A DNA stretch of 64,000 nt from the NCBI GenBank assembly GCA_026706935.1, contig JAPOXV010000019.1, positions 434,001 to 498,000 on the forward strand, in the 5' to 3' direction. This document shows positions 26,469 to 36,872 of the stretch, piece after piece (positions within the stretch are counted from its first letter, which is position 1; every line of letters begins with the position of its first letter). The translations under genes were made by a program, and so were the position numbers. The notes under the pieces were generated by a model. That model was given only the letters and a program-made list of their open reading frames with translations. It searched no databases and was not told the origin of the DNA. The DNA is from Gammaproteobacteria bacterium. Lineage in GTDB: Bacteria; Pseudomonadota; Gammaproteobacteria; Pseudomonadales; Azotimanducaceae.

Positions 26469-27695
26469 ATGCCTGCGATTAAACGCTTAGGAACGGTACC
26501 TTCCGATGAATTCTGTCCTAACATCATCACAATTCCACGTCCTAAAAAGCACTTCCGCTATCTGAACACGCCGTCCGGAGATTGGCTTGGTACCGACGAC
26601 GGTGAGTCGTTAAAAGTGTTTGGCCATGTAGATGACGCAGTAATCTGGGACGTAACAGATGTTGGTTTTAAGCACGGCGTATCGGGTCTCGAACTAACAG
26701 CGAACACAACCGAACTCAATTCAAAGTGCACACTCTCATGCGCGGGAGAGCGCGTCGCAGTGTCAGAAGGCGCCGATACGGTCGATGAATTCACGATCGA
26801 ACACGGACCCGAAATTCTGCCATCGACCTATCTGGAAACGCTCAAAGAGCAAGGATGGGTGTCAATCACATGCATCCTACCTGATCAGGTTGTCGATGGG
26901 CTCCAACGCGTCGGGTGCGTGGACGGATACGAAGGTCGAACACCCGTACGTCAAGCGCCACTCGCGCAAGATCCCGCGGTTGCACAAGTATCCGCCGAAC
27001 CCATCTCGCTATGGTTGACGCGGGAATATATGCAGACTAATGACATTCGATTGGGTCATTCGCCTGGGATCTCAGCGCTGACACGCGATGATGGCATTCG
27101 TGAGGTACAAGGTTGGCATACAGATTTCCCCTATCTTTGGGGAACCGGTGATCGCATTCCCGTCCCTTCAGGAGATCTCGTGCTGGGCATGCAACGGAAT
27201 GTTTGTGTGTCCGACTTCACTAAGGAAAACGGTGCGACCATCTTCAAGCTTGGTACACACGCATCAAGCGAAGCGCCGCCGGAGGAGTGGGGTATCTCGA
27301 ATCAAACGTACCGGAAAGGATTTCGTGCCAACTTCGGGTTACCTTACGGAGGCGAGGAATCTGACCTCATCGAGGCGCCTGCAGGCACCATCATTCTGTA
27401 CGACGCGCGTACTTGGCATCGCGCAGGAATGAACATGACAGACCACCGACGCGGTGCAATCATCCAGGCAATCGTTCCCGGATACATCATTCCATTCATG
27501 GATACGAGCCAGACCTTTAAAAGTTTCCTAGCGAGCGATGCATACAAGCAAGTTTCGGAACGCGTGCGGAAAGAAATCGAAAAACTGATGGTTCACAAGA
27601 TCGCGGGACCAGCAGGATTATTTGCTATCACCACCGACGAAGAACTCACTCAGCGCGCTCGTGAACAACGTCAAGCGGCTGCGTCGGTCTACTAA
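26469..27695 (+). CDS. Phytanoyl-CoA dioxygenase family (PhyH) 2-oxoglutarate oxygenase
   Basis: Non-haem Fe(II)/2-oxoglutarate hydroxylase, 408 residues. The iron-binding facial triad appears as WHTD (about residue 219) and the distal His in ARTWHRAG, with the 2-oxoglutarate Arg in DHRRGAIIQ. The first ~140 residues precede the catalytic core and have no domain I recognise. Substrate is unknown. Confidence 0.85.
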   Translation: MPAIKRLGTVPSDEFCPNIITIPRPKKHFRYLNTPSGDWLGTDDGESLKVFGHVDDAVIWDVTDVGFKHGVSGLELTANTTELNSKCTLSCAGERVAVSEGADTVDEFTIEHGPEILPSTYLETLKEQGWVSITCILPDQVVDGLQRVGCVDGYEGRTPVRQAPLAQDPAVAQVSAEPISLWLTREYMQTNDIRLGHSPGISALTRDDGIREVQGWHTDFPYLWGTGDRIPVPSGDLVLGMQRNVCVSDFTKENGATIFKLGTHASSEAPPEEWGISNQTYRKGFRANFGLPYGGEESDLIEAPAGTIILYDARTWHRAGMNMTDHRRGAIIQAIVPGYIIPFMDTSQTFKSFLASDAYKQVSERVRKEIEKLMVHKIAGPAGLFAITTDEELTQRAREQRQAAASVY

Positions 27696-28133
27696 CTCAA
27701 ATACCGAACCACGTCCCGCCGAAAATCATCGACGCAATACTCAGTAAATGACATCTGCGAAGAGCTAGTGAGATTTCACATTATGTAGTGAAAACCCCGA
27801 TCAAGTAATTTGCAGGCTAAAGACATATGTCAAATATTGGTTTTAAATCAATACGTTACTGGAATGATCGGGACTGGCACGTTTTGTGCTGATTTGTAGA
27901 AAACGAGACTAATGATTGCTTTTCGTGTCAGATATTCGAATTTCTTGCGTGACCGCATCGGAGAATGCACAAGCGATGCCCTCTTGCAATCTAGAGGTGT
28001 AGTTTCATTTTTGTTTATACATGCCAAAACAAAGGCAAATCTATAATGCCCGACGCTGCATCCAGCGTGACGTCATTCAACTATTCGACGTCGATTCTTT
28101 TTTCATTTCCGCTTGGCATGAGGACGTGATCCC
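27696..28133. other. Intergenic region before the ABC/RND operon
   Basis: 438 bases with no supported gene on either strand and noticeably more A+T than the flanking genes. A perfect TATAAT on the plus strand at 28042-28047 is the only promoter-like element I can point to; the hexamer 17 bases upstream (ACATGC) is not a good -35. The region presumably holds the operon promoter. Confidence 0.5.
28042..28047 (+). promoter_or_regulatory. Candidate -10 element for the ABC/RND operon
   Basis: TATAAT, 87 bases before the ATP-binding protein start, in an A+T-rich stretch. No matching -35 is seen. Confidence 0.3.
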
Positions 28134-29162
28134 ATGACCGATACGGTTCCTCTCACACATTTTTCTCTCAGAGCCGGAGAGACATCGATTGATGTAGAAA
28201 GTGTTACGCACTTCTTCAGTAAATCCGGTCCAACCGTGCTCGACGACATAAATCTAAACCTCAAGACTGGTTTCTACGGGCTCCTCGGTGTAAATGGCGC
28301 GGGGAAGAGCACGTTGATGAGGATCATCTGCACGCTTCTCGAACCTAAGAAAGGAACGGTACGAGTAAACGGGCTGGATACCATCAAAGACTGTTTAACG
28401 ATTCGTGGTCAAATCGGTTATTTACCGCAATCATTCAACGCGTGGCGACTCTACCGAACCGAAGAGGTTCTAGACGCGCTTGCGCGAATGTCTGGTGTAA
28501 CTGATAAACGTCTCCGAAAACTACGTGTTCAACAGGTGCTTGAAGAGGTCGGACTCGATCAAGTCGCGGATCGCAAAGTAAAGAAGCTATCTGGTGGCAT
28601 GGTACGTCGGCTAGGTGTTGCACAATCGCTTGTTCACGACCCAGGCGTTCTCGTAGTTGATGAGCCTACAGTTGGACTGGATCCAGAGGAGCGGATTCGA
28701 TTTCGACATCTCATGGCTGAGCTTGGTCAGAACAGAACGATCCTCTGCTCTACTCACATCGTCAGTGATTTAGGCAGCGGTTGCAAAGAGATCGCACTCT
28801 TAGATGACGGGAAAATCGCATTCCAAGACTCTCCTGACGCTTTTATTAACCAAGCGAAAGGGCGTGTCTTCGAAATGCTAGTTGACCTGGAGACATCAAT
28901 GCAGATCGAGGAAACTTACGAAATCGTCTCTCGCGAAACCGTAGGCGAGCAAGTGAAACTCAGGCTCGTCATTGATCGCGACACGTCAGCTCCTGATGGT
29001 GCATTGCCCGTTGATTCCTCCACCTTAGAAGAAGCGTATCTCGCTTTCATGGGCTCGATTGGCAAGTTCGCAGCGGTTAGAGCCGATGAAGAGGCGGACA
29101 TTCAAGCAGAACAATCTGGGAAGAAGAAATCGCGCCGCAGTAAGAAGGAACGTAAGTCATGA
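28134..29162 (+). CDS. ABC transporter ATP-binding protein
   Basis: Drives the permease encoded next. It has 342 residues. Walker A is GVNGAGKST at residues 52-60, signature LSGGMVRRLGVAQSL, Walker B VLVVDEPTVGLD and the switch His in CSTHIVSD. The C-terminal ~90 residues extend beyond the ATPase core and end in a Lys/Arg/Ser-rich tail (KKKSRRSKKERKS). The stop codon overlaps the permease start by 4 bases, so the two are coupled. Confidence 0.93.
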   Translation: MTDTVPLTHFSLRAGETSIDVESVTHFFSKSGPTVLDDINLNLKTGFYGLLGVNGAGKSTLMRIICTLLEPKKGTVRVNGLDTIKDCLTIRGQIGYLPQSFNAWRLYRTEEVLDALARMSGVTDKRLRKLRVQQVLEEVGLDQVADRKVKKLSGGMVRRLGVAQSLVHDPGVLVVDEPTVGLDPEERIRFRHLMAELGQNRTILCSTHIVSDLGSGCKEIALLDDGKIAFQDSPDAFINQAKGRVFEMLVDLETSMQIEETYEIVSRETVGEQVKLRLVIDRDTSAPDGALPVDSSTLEEAYLAFMGSIGKFAAVRADEEADIQAEQSGKKKSRRSKKERKS

Positions 29163-32100
29163 ATCTCACTGCAATTTGGTCCGTCGCTGCGGCCGAGATG
29201 CGGATGAATCGTCGACTCGTGAGGACTTGGCTGTTCATCGTGGTGACCTTGTTTTTCTCTATCGGCATTCTGATCAACGGATTCGTCACATACGTCGCTC
29301 AATCGCCGATCAGCTCTGCAACTGTATTGAACTCGCCGTTGATGATCCCGTATCAGCTCTACCCAATGTTGATCAGCTTCTTTGCCATCTGGGTCATTTT
29401 CTTGGCATTCGATGTCCGTTCAAGGGATAAACGCGATCGACTCGATGAAGTGATCGGTGTGTTGCCTGTTTCGAATCTTGAGCTCGTGTTAGGGCGCGCA
29501 ACTGGTATTACGGTATTGATGATGATTCCGATCGTAGGGTTAATCGCGCTCTACTGGATCACAGGATTTGCGTTGAGACTTAGCTTGCCAGGCGAAGGGC
29601 TCAGAGAGCCGGAACTTTATGTAACGCTCGCGAGCCTATTGATCGACTTGGTACCCAATATCTTGTTCTGGGTCGCGCTGGTCATGATGATTACGCTAAT
29701 CGTCCGATTACGCGTTATCGCAGCTGCGATCGCGCTCGGGTTGCTCGGCTTAACAGTTTGGGCGCAAAACACGTTACCTATTTACGCACTCAACTTCGTC
29801 AACTCGTACACAGCAGCGCATTTCCTGCCGTCCTTCGTTTCACCAACCTTCACGAACCTAGAGATCATTCCTCACCGGTTGGCGATGATGTTCTTGAGCT
29901 TTGCGTTTCTGTGCTTTGCTGCCGCACTTTACCCTAGACTCGATAAGGGAAACAAACCGCGTTTACTAATCGCAGGATTCACCCTAGTTTGCCTCGGTGC
30001 AATTTCCTTCTGGTTCGTCCATTTGCAGTTTCAAGGTGAATACACGATCCGTCAGGAAATGGCAGCGACGCACCAACCTCACGCGGACTGGCATCAGGTT
30101 GACTTCGAGGCTTTGACCGGACGCATTGAATTACGCCCAGGTAGCTCGACTCACGGTGAATTCAATGTACAGATGACCTCGTTGGAGCGATTCGAGACCG
30201 ACGAAGAAATCCTCATTTCGCTAAATCCAGGTTACGAAATTCGATCATTAGAGCTGAACGGGCAAAACACAGACTTTCGTTTTGAAGACGGATTGCTAGT
30301 AATTAAGGTTCCGATACCAATCGACCGTTCGAAAAGAATCGAACTCTCGATCACAGTGCAGGGAGACTTGAACCAGGAGTTCGCCTACCTCGACACAGCG
30401 GTCGATATGTTGTCATCTGACGTGTATCAAGCGTTTGGATTGTTAATCCAAGGAGCAGACGCGTATATCAACTCTTCACGCTATGTCGCGCTTGTACCAG
30501 ATTTAGGGTGGTATCCCCTACCCGGTGCACACTTCAATCGAGACCTAAAACACATTCGACCGCGCGACTTCTTTGAGATGGACTTTGAAATAGCCGTTCC
30601 GGACGATTGGCATGTGGCAGGACCCGGTCAAAGTGAAATCATCGACGTGGGTGATTCGAGGTTAGTCCGACTAAATCCCTCAGCCCCAGTTCACGAAATC
30701 GCGCTGCTCGCAGCCGCTTTCGAGCGTCGCACAACTGAAATTGAAGGCGTCGAATTCGAATTACTGGTCACACCTAACAGCATGTCCAATGTTGACATCT
30801 TCAAACCTGTGTTTGACGAATTGAAGGCTCACATTCAAGAAATGCTGGTGGCAGCAGCGGAATCCGGGTTGAGCTATCCATATCGTACTTTCACGATCGT
30901 CGAAACACCAATCAATCTTCGCGCCTATGGTGGCGGTTGGCGTATGGATACGGCGCAGTCGTTCCCTGGTGTATTTACCATCCGTGAAGGTTCGTTTCTA
31001 GAAGCTGCCTTCAAACCGTCACTCGATGGACTGGAAGACGACACGGAAATAACTGACGAAGAAAAACTGGAGAAGATCCTGGCACTTCTGACGGGTTATT
31101 TCAAGAACGACGTGAACGGAGGCAACATCTACATTGCCGCATCGAACAATCTGATGCAGTACCAAACGGATGCGACCGGACCTGGCGCAATACCGCTTAG
31201 TTACCTAATGAACTATCTGACGAAGCGTGTCGCGACAGACTTGGAAGGTTTCTACTCCGCTCACGTTTCGATGGCCCCAGCTTCGCAAGCGACCTCCAAT
31301 ATAGGCATTGCAGTTATTGCTAACAATCCAGATGCACTCACACTTAATCGGTTCTACTACAACATGCATATCAATCAACCCAATGTCTGGGAAGCGATGA
31401 TGGCTCAACCGCTAGGTAAAGTTGACTATGCTGAATTGACGAAGTCCAAAGCTAATTTGCATGCCCTCCATCTCTGGGGTCGCGCGATGGGTCACCTTAT
31501 CCGAGATTGGCTCGGAGATGAGCAGCTCGGCGTATTGCTAGCGGAATTGCGCACCCGATATGCAGGACGGAACTACACCTACGAAGACTTGGTTACCGTA
31601 GCGGCGGACGTTGGTGTTGATATCACACCGATCTTTGGTGACTGGCTGACTACGACCGATTTCGCAGGTTTCCGCGCGAGCCAAGTTTCCACCGTCCGTC
31701 TCCCGGACCAAGCTTACGGCGTCCCGCTGTACGAAAGCAGTTTTTATCTTGAAAACGCCGAACCTGTGCCTGGGCTAGTCACAGTCGAATACGGCACAGA
31801 GCAGAATATGTCCGATGGCCGTAGCGGCGAAGTTACAGCACCAATCAAGATTCAGGGTCATAGTTCAGTACAGATCGCGTTGACGTCAGAAGAGCCTATC
31901 AATATTGTTCGTGTTAACCCCTATTTAAGCTATAACCGTACGGAGTTCTCGTTGGAGATTCCTTATCGTCGGAACTACGATCTAGTCGAACGTAGAGAGA
32001 AACCGTTCGTACAACCAGCATCCTGGAAATACGAACCGGGGAACAGTGTCGTCGTTGACGATCTCGACCCGGGATTTTCAGTCGACCAATCGAACGACAA

Positions 32101-32647
32101 TTCAGCGAATTTACCTTGGTTTCTTCGATTTACTCAGCTCGCATTCGGAGAAAGTGCGAAAGATCAAGGGTTGAATTCATACGGTTCAACTGGTTTAAAC
32201 ATCTCCGTCGGTGCGTTCGGCGAATGGTCGCGTCAGCAACTTGATCAAGCCTATGGAAAATACCGACGGACGCTAGCGCGTGCGTTTCAAGGTTCCACCG
32301 AGGCTAACGTACATTTTCAAGCCAGCCTTCCGACGAGTGGGAATTGGAAACTAGAGTATCACGTTCCAGCTGTCCAATCCCTTCGCACTACCGGCGGTCT
32401 TGGTTTCGCAATCAACGTCGAGATTGGATCGCGGAGAAATCGTGAACGATGGGGTGATTTCGATATGTGGGTCACCGATGGCGAACGCGTTTTGCCAATC
32501 GAATTTGACGGTGAGTCGATCGATGAAGGCTGGAATCTACTTGGTGAATTCGACCTGGAAAATCCACTCGTAACCGTAAGTGTTTCGACGGACACGACCC
32601 GAGGATCCGTAATCGCAGATGCTGTCCGTTGGTCGCCAGCCAGCTGA
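29159..32647 (+). CDS. ABC permease fused to degenerate M1-peptidase and golvesin-like domains
   Basis: A 1162-residue protein. The first ~280 residues hold about six membrane helices of an ABC-2-type permease. A large periplasmic part follows with M1-aminopeptidase-like beta and helical regions (an AYGGGWRMD segment sits where M1 enzymes have the substrate loop). No HExxH zinc motif can be found, so peptidase activity is unlikely. The last ~110 residues (ASLPTSGNWKLEYHVP, DEGWNLLGEFDLE, VIADAVRWSP) resemble golvesin C-terminal-type binding domains. The N-terminal half matches the known permease/M1 fusion family; the tail is my recognition by pattern. The partners are an ATPase upstream and an RND adaptor downstream. 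Confidence 0.82.
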   Translation: MNLTAIWSVAAAEMRMNRRLVRTWLFIVVTLFFSIGILINGFVTYVAQSPISSATVLNSPLMIPYQLYPMLISFFAIWVIFLAFDVRSRDKRDRLDEVIGVLPVSNLELVLGRATGITVLMMIPIVGLIALYWITGFALRLSLPGEGLREPELYVTLASLLIDLVPNILFWVALVMMITLIVRLRVIAAAIALGLLGLTVWAQNTLPIYALNFVNSYTAAHFLPSFVSPTFTNLEIIPHRLAMMFLSFAFLCFAAALYPRLDKGNKPRLLIAGFTLVCLGAISFWFVHLQFQGEYTIRQEMAATHQPHADWHQVDFEALTGRIELRPGSSTHGEFNVQMTSLERFETDEEILISLNPGYEIRSLELNGQNTDFRFEDGLLVIKVPIPIDRSKRIELSITVQGDLNQEFAYLDTAVDMLSSDVYQAFGLLIQGADAYINSSRYVALVPDLGWYPLPGAHFNRDLKHIRPRDFFEMDFEIAVPDDWHVAGPGQSEIIDVGDSRLVRLNPSAPVHEIALLAAAFERRTTEIEGVEFELLVTPNSMSNVDIFKPVFDELKAHIQEMLVAAAESGLSYPYRTFTIVETPINLRAYGGGWRMDTAQSFPGVFTIREGSFLEAAFKPSLDGLEDDTEITDEEKLEKILALLTGYFKNDVNGGNIYIAASNNLMQYQTDATGPGAIPLSYLMNYLTKRVATDLEGFYSAHVSMAPASQATSNIGIAVIANNPDALTLNRFYYNMHINQPNVWEAMMAQPLGKVDYAELTKSKANLHALHLWGRAMGHLIRDWLGDEQLGVLLAELRTRYAGRNYTYEDLVTVAADVGVDITPIFGDWLTTTDFAGFRASQVSTVRLPDQAYGVPLYESSFYLENAEPVPGLVTVEYGTEQNMSDGRSGEVTAPIKIQGHSSVQIALTSEEPINIVRVNPYLSYNRTEFSLEIPYRRNYDLVERREKPFVQPASWKYEPGNSVVVDDLDPGFSVDQSNDNSANLPWFLRFTQLAFGESAKDQGLNSYGSTGLNISVGAFGEWSRQQLDQAYGKYRRTLARAFQGSTEANVHFQASLPTSGNWKLEYHVPAVQSLRTTGGLGFAINVEIGSRRNRERWGDFDMWVTDGERVLPIEFDGESIDEGWNLLGEFDLENPLVTVSVSTDTTRGSVIADAVRWSPAS

Positions 32648-32678
32648 TCGCGATAGTTTCGTTAATCAAGAGTATTAC

Positions 32679-33749
32679 ATGCATCCCATTCGTCTTGGAA
32701 TTACCACCTTAATCGCATTAGGTCTCCTCGGTTGCGGACGTGAACCACCCGACGTTCAAGTTGAATTCAGAATTCCCGTCGAAACCGAAGCTGTCGCCAA
32801 TGACGATGTGGAACGCATCATCGCCGCAACCGGTACGTTGCGTCCACGCTCATTGGCAACACTCAACAACGAAGTACCTGGCGTGCTCTACATTAGCAGA
32901 AACAGCGATGGAGAGCGTTTGGTTGAAGGTGATACCGTAACGGTTGGGCAACCGATTGCAGAAATTACTGGAGAAGACGCTCGCCTTCATGCGGGTATCG
33001 AAGCGAGGCGCGTTGCACTCGAGAACGAAAAGAACGAGCTAGATCGACGTCGAAACTTATTCGAACAAGGGTTAATCGCTGAAACGGACTTACGTCAGCA
33101 AGAAGTCGCACACGAAAGCGCACTGCTTGAGTATGAACGCAGCAGACTCAATGCGTCGAAAGGTGAACTCGCCTCGCCTATCGAGGGCGTCATACTGACT
33201 TTAGCGCGAAACGCCGATCAATTGCCCGTCGCAGATGGCCAGCTGGTAGAACCCGGTTTCAAAGTCGCTGAAATTGCGCCGCTAAATCCGTTGATCGCTG
33301 ACGTCGACCTCGTTGGTCCGGAACTGTCGCAGGTAGAGGTTGGGATGCCGGTTCGGGTTCGGCATTTCGCATACGAAGACCCGAACCCTGGTCGCGTATT
33401 ACGCATCGCACCCAGACTCGACCCAACGACCCACACCTTTCGTATCGAAGTCGAGGTGGATAACTCCAACGACCATTTCCGCCCCGGTATGTTCGTCGAA
33501 GTGAACATCATCGCCGCGAAGCGTTCAGAAGTCCCTGTCGTTCCTCGTGAAGCGGTCACCCGTCGTGGAAACGCCAATGTCGTGTTCGTCGTGAGCGGAC
33601 AACGTGCAAATCGACGCGACGTTCGCTTAGGTCTCAGCGACGACGAAAAGTACGAAGTCATCGACGGAATTAAGGCCGGTGACCAGGTTGTTGTGCGTGG
33701 ACTTGAAACCCTCACAGACGGCACACGGATTCGCGTTATCGGCTCGTAA
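32679..33749 (+). CDS. RND efflux periplasmic adaptor (lipoprotein)
   Basis: Membrane-fusion protein joining the RND pump to an outer-membrane channel. I chose ATG 32679 over an upstream one at 32619. It gives a clean lipoprotein signal (hydrophobic stretch then LLGC) and leaves a 31-base gap after the permease. Biotinyl-lipoyl-like halves surround a coiled-coil hairpin (about residues 105-150), followed by beta-barrel segments typical of the family (FRPGMFVEVNI, VVPREAV). It is 356 residues long. The pump gene starts at the next base after its stop. Confidence 0.9.
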   Translation: MHPIRLGITTLIALGLLGCGREPPDVQVEFRIPVETEAVANDDVERIIAATGTLRPRSLATLNNEVPGVLYISRNSDGERLVEGDTVTVGQPIAEITGEDARLHAGIEARRVALENEKNELDRRRNLFEQGLIAETDLRQQEVAHESALLEYERSRLNASKGELASPIEGVILTLARNADQLPVADGQLVEPGFKVAEIAPLNPLIADVDLVGPELSQVEVGMPVRVRHFAYEDPNPGRVLRIAPRLDPTTHTFRIEVEVDNSNDHFRPGMFVEVNIIAAKRSEVPVVPREAVTRRGNANVVFVVSGQRANRRDVRLGLSDDEKYEVIDGIKAGDQVVVRGLETLTDGTRIRVIGS

Positions 33750-36700
33750 GTGAGTTTTTTTGAAACCTTAGCTGGGCTCGCTACCCGACGCCCAGTATCC
33801 ATTTCTGTGATCGCGCTCGCGATCGCGCTAATCGGTTACTTGTCATGGGAACGAAGACCGATTGATCTTCTCCCGGACCTACAAAGCCCCACTATCGTGG
33901 TCTCGGTTCGCGCGGGTGACCGACCACCGTTAGAAATCGAACGCCTATTCGGTGAGCGACTAGAACAGCAGCTGTTCACTGTTCGCGGCATTCGCGAAGT
34001 CGAACAGGTTTCTCGCACCGGTAGACTCGTCGCAACCGTTCTCTTTGACTGGGACGCTGACATCGACATCGGGTTGATCGATGTCCAAAAAGCAGTCGGT
34101 AGTATCGAAGCCGACCCATCCGTGGACGAAGTGCTTGTCCGTCGATTTGATCCAAGGCAGGATCCGATTCTTGAATTGGGTTTGCTCTCGACCGACGATC
34201 GGCATTCGCTCCTGGAATTGCGACAGATTGCACGCCGCCAGCTCGGTACCAATCTTGAGCAACTAGACGGCGTTGCTGATGTTCACGTACTTGGGGGACG
34301 TGCAAAAGAGATCAGGGTCACCGTCGATCGATATCTGATGGACGCATACGAGATCACTATCGACTCGCTTGCAAGTTCAATCAATTCGCAGAACATCGAC
34401 ATCTCCGCAGGTACTGTTGAGGAAAACAACCGCGTCTTCCAGCTACGCGGTCGTGCGCGATACGAAAACGCTGATGACGTTGCAAATGTCGTACTTCGTT
34501 ATATCCAGACTCCCGGAGGCGCATCCAAAGCCATCCGCGTCCATGACATCGCGACAGTTACAGAAGAAGCGCAGGAAATCGATCATCTTGTTCTAGTAAA
34601 TGGACGCGAAGGCATCGGGCTTTCGATTTACAAAGAAGCTGGCGAAAACACGGTCGAAGTTTCTCAAACAATACGTGAAGCGATCGCGAACGTGGCAGAT
34701 GACCTGCCTGGTATTGAGATTCACGAAGTAAGCGACAACGCGAAGCTGGTCGTGGATGCACTCGATGATCTGCAAGTCGCAGCAGGGATCGGCATCGTGC
34801 TAGCGGTGATCGTCTTAGTCGTCTTCCTACGTTCAGCGGGCGCAACCTTGATCGTTGGTACGGCTGTGCCAGTCTCAATTTGTACCGCTCTGTTTTTCAT
34901 GCATTTGGGTGACTACAGTCTGAACATCGTCACGCTTGGAGGGTTGGCACTAGGTGCCGGCATGCTCGTGGACAATGCGATCGTGGTTGTCGAATCGATG
35001 TTCAGACGCCTTCAAGCTGGCGACGAGCCGAAACTCGCAGCGCAGGTCGGAACTGGACAGGTCGCAGGCGCTATTACAGCCAGTACGCTGACGACTTGCG
35101 TGGTGTTCTTACCCGTCTTCTTCGTTCAGGGATTAGCGGTTCGACTTATCGACGGTATTGCATTCACTGTCGTGGTCTCACTAATCGCATCCCTGTTCGT
35201 CGCAGTATTTCTAATTCCTGCCTTAGGTCAGTGGTTTCTCCCGCGGATCACTAACCTACCGGACGCAAATGAAACTGCCACAGGCACTGTTAGACGAGGA
35301 TTAGAGAGTTTCGTCCAGCGATTGCTGAACCACCCGTTCTTAGTCGTACTTATCGCTTCAGGTTTCATCGCGACCGCACTCTTTTTCCTGTTGCGTCTCG
35401 GTACCGAGTTATTACCTCCGTCAGACCCAAAACAGTTCTCTGTTCGCGTCGTCGGCCCAGCGGGTCAACGTGTTGAGTCGACTGCGCGTATGGTTGAAGG
35501 GTTAGAAGCTGTCATTCGAGAAGCAACCAACGATCAAGTCGCGGCTACCCTCTCAGAGGTTGGTCGCATTCCCGACGACGATCGCGTCATCCGTCAAGAA
35601 ATGTCTGATGAGCATACCGCGCGCGTCATTGTGCGAGTAGCCGATACAGGACCGACAGGTCGCGACGTTGCGTTAGCACTTGCTGATGTGGTCGAATTTG
35701 AAGAGACCACGCTCGATTGGGAAATCAATCGAAGTGCACTCAGCGATGCGCTCGGTAGCAGTGGGATTCCGGTCCTAGTTGAGATATCCGGAACGGCGTT
35801 AGAGGACATTCGTCTCGCGACCTCTGCGATCCAATCGCAACTCGCAGAACTTCCTTCATTGTGGAATGTGCGTAGTTCATTCGAAGGTGGCCCACCAGAA
35901 CTTCATGTCGAACTAGACCGGTCACTAGCCGACGCTGCTGGGGTAAATCTAAATCAGATCTCAGGCACACTGCAATCCAGTCTAGACGGTCGTCCCGTCA
36001 CTCAAATCGCGATTGGTGACGAGGAATATCCGATCGTCATCCGTAGCGATACGCCCTTTCGAGACGAACTCGCAAATATCGTGCTGAGTTTGCCGAACGG
36101 CCGGCAGATATCAATCGGTGAAGTCGCAAACTTCCACGAAATCGAAGGTGCAAGAGAGATCTTCCGACGTGATCAGCGCCGCACTGCACAGGTTACCGCA
36201 CAAGTAGCAGAAGGGTACGGACTACCACAAGCTACGAGTGATGTGCAAGCCGTACTTGACGAAGCGGTACTACCTGGAGGAGTTCAGGTCAAGATTCGAG
36301 GTGAAGAGGTTGAACGCGCGAAGACGTTTGGCGAATTGCAGCTTGCAGGTTTACTAGCGATCGCGCTCGTATTTATGGTGCTCGCCGGAACGTTCGAATC
36401 CGTTTTGCAACCGATCACCGTATTGGCTTCAATTCCTCTAGCGATTGTTGGGGTTGCCATTGCAGTCGTACCACTGGGGAATCCAATCGGCGTCATGTCC
36501 ATGTTGGGCTTGATCGTTCTCGCAGGTGTTGCCGTTAACGACGCGGTATTGCTACTAACCACCGCACGACAGCTAATGGCGAGCGGTGTTGAACGGATCG
36601 AAGCCCTGTATCGCGCGGCTGGCATTCGACTGCGTCCGATTACTATGACAACCCTTACAACTGCCCTTGCGCTGACCCCACTACTGTTCGGAGGCGGTGA

Positions 36701-36872
36701 AGGTGCAGTCCTTCGTCAGCCAATGGCATTGACCATCATCGGCGGAATCATTACCTCTACGATCGGATCACTATTGGTGTTACCGTGTCTCTATCTACTT
36801 TTGGACAACCTCGGTATCCAGCTGCGTCGGCTCGGCCGAACACGCGTCGCGATAGACCCAGCTGCTACTTAA
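33750..36872 (+). CDS. RND efflux pump, inner-membrane subunit
   Basis: Proton-driven multidrug/lipid exporter, 1040 residues, GTG start directly abutting the adaptor stop. Twelve transmembrane helices with two large periplasmic loops are apparent. In TM4 the sequence is GMLVDNAIVVVESMF, so the proton-relay Asp pair of AcrB is D-N here, a common variant in some branches. TM10 region GVAVNDAVLLLTTARQ is conventional. Substrate is unknown. It closes a four-gene operon with the ABC genes. The 3' end overlaps the next, convergent gene by 8 bases. Confidence 0.93.
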   Translation: MSFFETLAGLATRRPVSISVIALAIALIGYLSWERRPIDLLPDLQSPTIVVSVRAGDRPPLEIERLFGERLEQQLFTVRGIREVEQVSRTGRLVATVLFDWDADIDIGLIDVQKAVGSIEADPSVDEVLVRRFDPRQDPILELGLLSTDDRHSLLELRQIARRQLGTNLEQLDGVADVHVLGGRAKEIRVTVDRYLMDAYEITIDSLASSINSQNIDISAGTVEENNRVFQLRGRARYENADDVANVVLRYIQTPGGASKAIRVHDIATVTEEAQEIDHLVLVNGREGIGLSIYKEAGENTVEVSQTIREAIANVADDLPGIEIHEVSDNAKLVVDALDDLQVAAGIGIVLAVIVLVVFLRSAGATLIVGTAVPVSICTALFFMHLGDYSLNIVTLGGLALGAGMLVDNAIVVVESMFRRLQAGDEPKLAAQVGTGQVAGAITASTLTTCVVFLPVFFVQGLAVRLIDGIAFTVVVSLIASLFVAVFLIPALGQWFLPRITNLPDANETATGTVRRGLESFVQRLLNHPFLVVLIASGFIATALFFLLRLGTELLPPSDPKQFSVRVVGPAGQRVESTARMVEGLEAVIREATNDQVAATLSEVGRIPDDDRVIRQEMSDEHTARVIVRVADTGPTGRDVALALADVVEFEETTLDWEINRSALSDALGSSGIPVLVEISGTALEDIRLATSAIQSQLAELPSLWNVRSSFEGGPPELHVELDRSLADAAGVNLNQISGTLQSSLDGRPVTQIAIGDEEYPIVIRSDTPFRDELANIVLSLPNGRQISIGEVANFHEIEGAREIFRRDQRRTAQVTAQVAEGYGLPQATSDVQAVLDEAVLPGGVQVKIRGEEVERAKTFGELQLAGLLAIALVFMVLAGTFESVLQPITVLASIPLAIVGVAIAVVPLGNPIGVMSMLGLIVLAGVAVNDAVLLLTTARQLMASGVERIEALYRAAGIRLRPITMTTLTTALALTPLLFGGGEGAVLRQPMALTIIGGIITSTIGSLLVLPCLYLLLDNLGIQLRRLGRTRVAIDPAAT

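Noticed and set aside
33218-33802. 194-codon minus-strand frame
   Set aside because: Antisense to the RND adaptor and pump start; low-complexity Ser/Thr/Arg composition and no family features.
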